A stretch of 64,000 nucleotides of DNA from Corythucha ciliata (Eukaryota > Arthropoda > Insecta > Hemiptera > Tingidae). The translations under genes and the position numbers were made by a program. Within the stretch, counting starts at the first letter, position 1; every line of letters starts with the position of its first letter. The notes beneath the pieces were generated by a model. It was not told the origin of the DNA and ran no database searches. It saw only the letters and a program-made list of their open reading frames with translations. The DNA lies in assembly GCA_038030265.1 (NCBI GenBank), contig CM075941.1, positions 19,406,001 through 19,470,000 on the forward strand. The letters are read 5' to 3'. Positions 57,382 to 64,000 of this stretch are shown one piece after another.

Positions 57382-57906
57382 TATAGCTGGTCACCCTAGT
57401 AAAGGAATCTGGGACCCTTCGATTACAAATATTTCTTCCTCTCGTACGTGCAAACTATTGTCGAGTTGTCGAGATTAGCTTGGTCCCTTTGCTTTTCGAT
57501 TCTGGATAGTTCCTTTTCTTTCAAGTGCGTAGAGAATTCCTCAGTTCTGTCCTCATCGGAGTTTTCATGAGCCACGCACAGCTCGCACTCATCTTTTTTT
57601 TTTTTTGTAGAAAAAAGGAGATGTTGTATTCGCTGAATATATCGAAGAATACTGTGCGTCCTTGACTGTTTAGCAACAGTCTTATTATCTGATTTCGAAA
57701 TGTATGATTTTCAGAGATTCCTTTTTTTTGGCAATATTTATTTTCCATTGGTCAGGCTGAGGTCTTCTTTTTCGACCCTTCTTCTTTAAATTGTCGTCCT
57801 CGGACGACGAGCATTCATTGTCACAACTCGTGGAGTTTTGAAAATCTGGGTCATCGTCTGTGTCGTCACTGTCTATACATATAAGAAATGGAATGGGGTG
57901 AGACCT

Positions 57907-58038
57907 GGGGCCTTATTCTGAATGGTCGGGAAAAAATGCCGCACGCCGGGATCCAAGGACGCCGAATAAGAAATAACATTATACCACCATAGCAACCGCT
58001 TTTCGCGGCATTTTCACACGGCTTAGGAATGCGGCCCC
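57907..58038. mobile_element. foldback element GGGGCC..ATTC, 132 bp
   Basis: GGGGCCTTATTCTGAATGG at the left and reversed GGGGCCGCATTCCTAAGCC at the right; both arms reach AAATGCCGC. It sits in what would be an intron of the split relic. Confidence 0.65.
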
Positions 58039-59095
58039 TGGTTATTCCCAGAAATGCCAACGTTATCCAAAGGAACGGAAAACAAGCAATTTGGCTATGC
58101 AAATGATTCAGGCGTTGGTGAATCAGAGCTGGAGAAGGAAGTTGAAGAACTAGAGCTGGAGGATGACGTGAATGACGTCAACTGTCGAGATAAACTGATG
58201 AGTAGGCGTAAAATGACGAGGGGACATTGAAGTTGTAAGACATGGAGGAGACAGTGTGAATTCCGGATTGACAGAGGTAACATCATCAGTACCTGAAGAT
58301 ACCTAATTGACTACAGTTAGAATGGATTTTGGAGGAACATAACATAACATACTAAGGCCTGTTTCTTTAATGCACTATTTCATGACAAAATAATGAAACG
58401 AGTTGGTTTAAAGTAAACTTCATTTATACTAAAACTCATTAGAAAACCATGCTGGCAATAGACGATTTCCACTCATGCGCTCTCCAGTCCTACTTCAACA
58501 GTTTTGCAACCCGCTTAGGCCAGGTTATGGGTTACTCTTGTCTTGTGCTGTGTAAAGTGAACTTATTTTCCTCTCATTCCCGTCAAACTAAAACCACATT
58601 TGCAGTTATTCAATTCTGGTTTTATTCTTCAGCCTCCGTCTCACGAAACGTTCCGATGAAAACTCGTCGTTCCGGGGGCACCTTAACATGAAGTCCCATC
58701 ATAGTTGCGCATTTATCACACTCCTTCACATGTACTTTCTCTTCCCTTTTTCCTCAATTTGAGACGTTTTCAGTAAAGTGCCGGTAAGGTTGAGGGAAAG
58801 GGATAAATTTAGTAGCTGGGTCAAAACCAGGTCGACCCGGAATGGAAGAACGTACAGTCACCGAAGCAGCAAGTATCGCATTTTTCTGACTTTAGATGAG
58901 AAGCACGCGAAGGAAGTGTAATTACAGACTCGAAATAAACGAAAAACTCAAAAAATCATGTAGTATTTGAAACCAAAATACACTCGTAGTAATGCTAGTA
59001 TGTGAAAAAAAATACTGTTAAAGAGGCTCTAGGCAGCTAGAAATAAACCCATAACCTGCAGTTCTAAACCTTCGCTTTATCCACGGAAATCGTCT
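58039..59095. other. gene-free stretch with one small acidic ORF
   Basis: A 58-codon plus frame, 58053-58229, starts at ATG after TTATTCCCAG and contains an acidic ESELEKEVEELELEDD helix; it could be an exon or chance. Nothing else is recognised. Confidence 0.25.
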
Positions 59096-59190
59096 ATTCT
59101 TATCTTATCTTATGGTTATTCTTATCTTATCTTATCGTTCTTATATTTATCGTTATTCTTATCGTCTAATCGTTATTCTTAACGGGAGCA
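59096..59190. repeat. TCTTA/TTATC simple repeat
   Basis: Interrupted runs of TTATC/TCTTA pentamers with TTATTC variants over about 95 bases. Confidence 0.8.
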
Positions 59191-59273
59191 AAAATCCCAA
59201 CCCAAAATAAAAAACATTTTTTTCCTCGAGTCTGAGGACTTGGTTTTCCATATGACTTTGGACCAACGATATA

Positions 59274-59498
59274 GTATAAACCTGGATTGCTCACAGCGGA
59301 CTGGAGGGGCGTGGAGGGGGCAGGTCGTCCCCTCATAAACAATTACCCTGTCACTCTCCTTGTGTAGTTATGGCAACACAACTCTCTTCCCGTATTTACT
59401 TTGAAACTCCACTCCTCTCATCCAATTTAAGCTCCACTTGGAGCTTATTTGATGACTATTCTTTATCAGCAGTGATGAGCAATCCAGTTCTTTTATAC
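59274..59498. mobile_element. possible foldback element, ~225 bp
   Basis: GTATAAACCTGGATTGCTCA and its imperfect complement near 59469-59498 bracket a GC-richer interior. The ends and duplication are unclear. Confidence 0.4.
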
Positions 59499-60620
59499 AT
59501 CGTTGGTTTCGACTCATAATAAACCTTATCACCTCATCATCAACCACTAGAAAAGTTTGACATTATTGATACAAGTCCCAAGTTTTAGGGCAGTTCAGTG
59601 TTTTTCACATATTTTTAAAGTTTCTCTACGTAATAGTTAGTGTCGTGAAGACCAGATTCGCAATCGACAGGGGCTACTTGATTTTTTGAATCCGTCCGGC
59701 TTCAAATGAACATTATTTTTTTCACCAAGTCAAGTGGGGGGTTCAAGTGGGGAACGAGGACAGAACAGCTAGCCCTGTCTCGTTTTCGCAGTCGAAAACA
59801 GAAGCCTTACGCGCTTGCGCGTTGGTGCTTCCCCTCTCACCAATCCCCTCTAATTTTCATCATTGGAGCAATAATCCTCCAATCCAAGTTCCTCAGTTGT
59901 TCCCACTTCCCGAGCGAAATAGTGATTCAATGGTGCAAACTTAGCCATTTCATTTTAGTCAAAAACAAATAAAACAGCATAGTTTGCACCAAAGAAACCC
60001 TTCTTTCGCCAACAGGAATTACCTCACCTCATGTCTTTAGTACTTTTTGTCCCTTACCTTTACACAAAACCTCGAACGAATAAAGGGAAGAGAATGACTC
60101 AAAAATTCCAAACTTCTAGTTATTGCATTATTTATTTGATTCACGTAAATAAGTTCAATAATTAGATGCATTGACATTAACATGAGAAATTGCAAATTTA
60201 TACAATGCCTATAGCGCAACCAACTTTTGAATGCCGATATTACCTTTTACAAATCGAAATGAAATAGGTAACGATTATTTTTCGACGCGTTAAGTGATGA
60301 GAAGGAAAATGAACTGAACTGAGAACTCTACAAGTTACATGAATAAGAAACAGAAAGACGGACTTCAGTTTTCTTCAGACTTCACACTTCAGGCCGGCTA
60401 ACCTGGTGAAAGATGAAAAGTAAAGAAAACGTGTTACCATCTTCTGTCTCTCTCTTTTTCAAAACACCCCACAGTTTTCTGTCAATCTCATTGGCCGATG
60501 GTGGCGAAGTCTTCTTTTCGCAGTTAGAACCATGTCGTTACATTGAATACCTACTTGAAAAAAATCTCCCCCAAGTGTCTCTACCACCCACCCAACCGGT
60601 TAGACAGGGGTGGGCGCAGC
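59499..60620. other. gene-free stretch
   Basis: Short frames at 59706-59972 and 60413-60685 lack motifs; the latter runs into the next element. Confidence 0.3.
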
Positions 60621-60870
60621 TAAGGCACTATAAAACACGAGTACTGCAACACGCAAATCGGCGCCAAACTTGGCCCCTCATATGATTATAATTATCCTCT
60701 GATCTCATTGACAATTAAGATATTTTTATTTATTTCCACCGCGTTCCGCGTTTGTTTGCTGTTACGATGACAATTTTTTCATTCATGACATTGTGTTTAC
60801 CCTAACGACTGAGGGACCAAATATGGAGCTGAAATCCGTGTTGCAGTACGTGTGTTTTAAAGGTTCTCTA
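60621..60870. mobile_element. inverted-repeat element with 7-bp duplication, copy C (250 bp)
   Basis: TAAGGCACTATAAAACACGA at the left and reversed TAGAGAACCTTTAAAACACA at the right. The interior is shared with copy B in reverse (CGCGTTCCGCGTTTGTTTGC). Flanks GCGCAGC at 60614-60620 and 60871-60877. Confidence 0.9.
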
Positions 60871-60877
60871 GCGCAGC

Positions 60878-62032
60878 ACACGGTAAAAACTCTCGTTTTG
60901 TCAAATTAAATCGTTTATTTATGAGTTGATTATAATAAATTATATGCCTTTGAAGTCATAAGAGACGTGTTCGACGCATTTACACCCTCCAGAGACCACC
61001 GTCAAAACACGAATGTCGGGTTTGGTTTCTTCCGGGATTAGTCGAAATTGATGACTTGCGGGTGACAAGCCAACTCGAGATACAGGGTACAGTGTACAGC
61101 ACTTGTGAAACTGTGAGTATCACTATCACCCATGAAAACTTATTTTCTGGCCGTTGAGCTCACTACACCGTGTGTGTTTTTCAAGTTTTTGATGGGATTC
61201 AGTGTTCGGTGTACCAGAAACGATTGCCCTTTCTCCTTTTACATATTCGTATTCAATTCAGCCGCTACAGTTTTTCTGCGATGACTGGAATCCCAAACGA
61301 TCATCGCAGAACAATATCAACATGGTTTTCTTTGAAGCTGGCTTCTCCTTCTTTGTGAGCCTTTACTTCGCCGGGCACCAAGTTCACGAGCCATTTTTCC
61401 AATCTCCGAAAAAATAAATAAATGAATAAAAAGGCGAGAGACTATTCACTTTAACCAACACAACAAATATCTAAACGAAACGGCAGAAGTTGGAGACTAG
61501 ACTCCTCCTCACTTCTTATTTGTTATGAGTCGAATAACATTTGAAAAATCGAACCTCGCTTCCCCATCCCATTGCGAGCAGATACCCCATCGTACCCCAT
61601 TGAAATGAATGAAATTCTAATTAGGTATATCCTTAACTTTTAGCCCCCTTTTTATGAGAACAAAGAGAAACTTTAACGACGTAGTATAGGTACCTAATTA
61701 TATGTACCTATAGATAACCGACACATTTAATAAAATCATCATAGCCATTGCATCAATGCAATTTCTGTGGATTGTATCAGACAAGACTACCAAAGAAGAA
61801 GAATTTTAAAGTAGGTATGAGAACCGGATAAAAAAAGTTTCCATTCGAGACCACCTACAATAGTGTAGCAAAGAAACAGAAACAGAATTTTTCAAGTTAT
61901 CATGAACGTAACTTGAACTCGTCGCTCGACGAGTCTATTTCATGCTCCATAAAGGAAGGAAACTCAAATGTTCGACATCTTGAGCCATCCAAACTTCACC
62001 ATTGTCAATACTTAGTCGACCATCCCAGGGAC

Positions 62033-62064
<32 letters not shown>

Positions 62065-62528
62065 GACGCTTGCTTTATCCACTTGTTCTTCGTTAATTGA
62101 ATTCAATGCCAATTGTAGAATTTTCAACCTTCGTGGACCCATTATTTGGCATTGGGGGAAACAAGTTCACGAAGACACTCACTGCTAAAAACTAAAAATA
62201 TTGTCCGGGGAAGAACAACACAATTTGAAAAAGCCTCAACTTCATCCGCGGAAAAAAGACACAAAACAAAACGAGATACGTTCAATGCGACTACTCCAGC
62301 AATTTTGAGTTGTCTCTTTTTTGTCTGAACGAAAGAGACTATCTCCTCCCACCTAATAGAGAAACATCGCCCTTTCTAGCGGTAATCGTGCCAACTAAAG
62401 TTATCCTCGTATCGGTCGCGGTCAGGTTTCTAAGGAGGTTACACTGGTTGGTGGGCAAACAACCCACCTTCACCATGTCACCATGACGACGACAACAACT
62501 GAGCAGTGATGATTGAACCAATTGAACT
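60878..62528. other. gene-free stretch
   Basis: A 27-base T run lies at 62038-62064. Short frames (61170-61417, 61913-62188) have no recognisable domain. TAGGTA-type simple motifs occur at 61620-61710. Confidence 0.3.
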
Positions 62529-62811
62529 CAAGGTGACTTAACTTTCTATAGGTGCCGCAGATCTTCGGACGTTACTGTCCTTCACCTACGTCACGAGCAG
62601 TCCCATCCGCCTTTGCACTGGACCCAGTACATTATTAATTGTTATTGGGTTGTGATTTTTGAGAAATCATAAACTTCAATTTCAAAATTAACTTGCAGCT
62701 CTAGGATGAGCAATCGGGAGCAAAGGACTGCTGGTGACGTCAGTCTCCACCCCTCCCGTCAAATGGGCAGAGGGAAATCTGTGGCACCTATAGTGAAGTT
62801 TAGTCACCTTG
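62529..62811. mobile_element. inverted-repeat element CAAGGTGACTAAAC family, copy 2 (283 bp)
   Basis: Ends CAAGGTGACTTAACTT and reversed CAAGGTGACTAAACTT. Flanks AATTGAACT at 62520-62528 and 62812-62820 are a perfect 9-bp duplication. The interior is nearly that of copy 1 (39519), with an extra CATCCGCCTTTGCACTGG-like segment. The ends suit hAT or MULE; the duplication length (8 in copy 1, 9 here) leaves this open. Confidence 0.9.
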
Positions 62812-63069
62812 AATTGAACTAGTGAACTTTGTTTGCCCACCAACCAACCTGACACCTCTGACCGCGACCGATTCCACGGACAAAACGTACTGCTCTCTGA
62901 GCGCAAATCAGGTGCTAACTCAAAACTCACATTTTTTGAGTTGTACACTTATTCCACGACGGGTGCGATGTTTCAATTTTTAATAGAAACCGAAATATGT
63001 AATACAAATTTCAAGTTAACGCGTTATAGTACGGTGCAATGAGTCAATTAGCCCAACCTTAACAAACAA

Positions 63070-63890
63070 AGTAAAACTAAGTCTAAAGCCGAGTACAATG
63101 CCACTTCCGGACTGGTCCTATCTAGATCCATTCAAGATTTATAAAATTTTTTATTGAAAGAAAATAACGGTAATTGCTTTAAGAAATCCCAGATTTCTCG
63201 GCTTATATTGCACTTGATCCAAACGTTGATGAAAGTTTCAGAAACTAAGCAAAATTTCAGTTAGGATAGAGGTCATTTCATTGCTTGAAATGATCGTTAA
63301 ATTCTAAAAATCCGGCCGTTTGTCGTAGATTCACGTAGACTCTGCAATAACTACGCTTTCCAAAAGTTTGCTGTACCCAAACGCTTTCTCCACAGACTGG
63401 CGATACATCACAAAAACGTCCCCATCTTATCAGCTTTTTTATATTCACATATGTTACCACTGACGTTTCTCGACGAATATCGTGAGCAATATTTATTTAT
63501 TCTGTAGAAAAATGCGTTTCTGTGCATTCTCGCGTTGACCGTGAAATGTGAATACACCGTAAGAAACTTTAGAAAGTAAAGGACGTTTTTTTTTGGAACA
63601 TCGTCAGTCTGTGGAAAAAACCGTTTGGATACAGCAATGTTTTGGAAAACGTACAATTTATAGAGTTTACGTGAATCTATGGCAAAAGGCCAAATTTATA
63701 GGAGTTGATGATGATTTCAAGCAATAAAATGGCCTCTATCTCACATGACATTTTCCATAGTTCCCGAAACTGCCATCAATGTTTGCATTAGATGCGATAT
63801 ACGTTTTTGCATTGTAAGAAAAAAATCATAAATCAGGATAGGACACCTCCGGTGGTGGCACTGTACTCGGCTTTAGACTTAGTTTCACCC
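63070..63890. repeat. ~820-bp near-continuous palindrome (long foldback element)
   Basis: Outer arms: AACTAAGTCTAAAGCCGAGT at 63074 and its complement ending near 63885. Inner arms pair ATAGAGGTCATTTCATTGCT with its imperfect complement near 63730, GATTCACGTAGACTC with the complement near 63670, and CCACAGACTGGCGAT near 63400 with the complement near 63610. Pairing continues to TATTCACAT close to the centre (~63500). The arms are about 400 bases each, diverged by perhaps a fifth. It encodes nothing recognisable. Confidence 0.85.
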
Positions 63891-64000
63891 AAAATTTTGT
63901 GTCAGAGGGATCCACCTCGTATACATGGCGTGACCTAGGCCAACGGAAGCCTGTTTTATCCCTTAAAAAGTAGCGCCCCTTGAGAAGAAGAGGAGGTTTT

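Larger units (their letters stand above)
54254..57456 (-). mobile_element. Ty3/gypsy LTR retrotransposon, 5'-truncated and decayed
   Basis: Order on the minus strand: end of protease (FVIEGSQIPLLG, then TGA), reverse transcriptase, RNase H, integrase, polypurine tract, one LTR. There is no 5' LTR, primer site or gag: the element begins inside the protease at about 57456, joined to the host relic at a short shared CTCGACAA. Multiple stops and frameshifts separate the pieces, and a block of reverse transcriptase is missing. By recollection it belongs with K02A2.6-like gypsy polyproteins. Confidence 0.85.
53637..57876 (-). pseudogene. insect multicopy protein relic, split by a gypsy element
   Basis: The N-terminal part (57876-57458) follows an acceptor-like TTATATGTATAG. 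It has an acidic start (DSDDTDDDPDFQ), a basic KKKGRKRRPQPDQW block, a stop, and then IFSEYNISFF. A frame slip in an A run is followed by DECELCVAHENSDEDR and a charged helix. The C-terminal part (about 54078-53637) reads RALKASPIYVPSQYYQIMK, then PPYHVVNEFGHKDFIDFKDL, one in-frame stop, and SYQQESFDFVDINRLEQKRN, ending in a 19-base A tract at about 53617-53635. I remember proteins of this layout (a K-K-D-x-C-E-L-C motif, then S-x-Y-x-x-x-Q-Y-Y) as uncharacterised multicopy proteins of aphids and other insects; the function is unknown to me. The gypsy relic at 54254-57456 lies between the halves. The terminal A tract suggests a processed copy. Confidence 0.5.

Overview
This is a eukaryotic, AT-rich, gene-poor and repeat-rich chromosome segment, most likely from an insect. 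A hemipteran is my best guess; a whitefly-type genome is possible but unproven. The reasons are canonical nuclear tRNA genes with pol III terminators, a 71-base GT-AG intron under a TATA box, a tRNA-derived SINE, an RNase H-bearing non-LTR retrotransposon, a Ty3/gypsy relic, and many small foldback transposons with clean target-site duplications (TSDs). No bacterial operon, ribosome binding site or CRISPR array is seen.

Layout. 1-1026: a compact TATA-driven two-exon gene for a 44-residue secreted peptide precursor, whose 3' end is abutted by a SINE with an 8-bp duplication. 2.1-8.9 kb: degenerate ~30-bp tandem arrays (families A and C), a hAT-like element and a ~140-bp tandem repeat. 9-10.7 kb: two diverged Myb/SANT-like fragments in opposite orientations, one split by a foldback element, plus an unidentified 160-codon ORF. 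10.8-11.2 kb: a large inverted repeat carrying a tRNA-like gene in each arm. 17.3-31.9 kb: families B, C, D and E, with B twice arranged as forward then reverse arrays; one probable first coding exon (minus strand) lies at 27.4-27.7 kb. 32.7 kb: tRNA-Leu(TAA). 35-47 kb: more arrays, now mostly in the opposite orientation, punctured by foldback elements; tRNA-Gln(CTG) at 42.4 kb. 50.2-52.8 kb: a nest in which a non-LTR reverse transcriptase lies between the arms of an inverted repeat and is itself broken by a 141-bp element. 53.6-57.9 kb: an insect multicopy gene relic (minus strand) split by a 5'-truncated gypsy element with one LTR. 57.9-64 kb: further foldback elements, ending in an ~820-bp near-continuous palindrome.

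Few host genes are supportable: the secreted peptide gene, two intact tRNAs and one probable 5' exon. Most of the window is a record of transposon insertion. Several elements can be removed on paper at their TSDs to give a continuous host or array sequence, which dates them relative to each other and indicates their superfamilies: TWA duplications (PIF/Harbinger-like), 7-bp duplications (P- or Dada-like) and 8-9-bp duplications (hAT/MULE-like). The ~30-bp arrays, in at least four families and both orientations, are the largest unexplained component.
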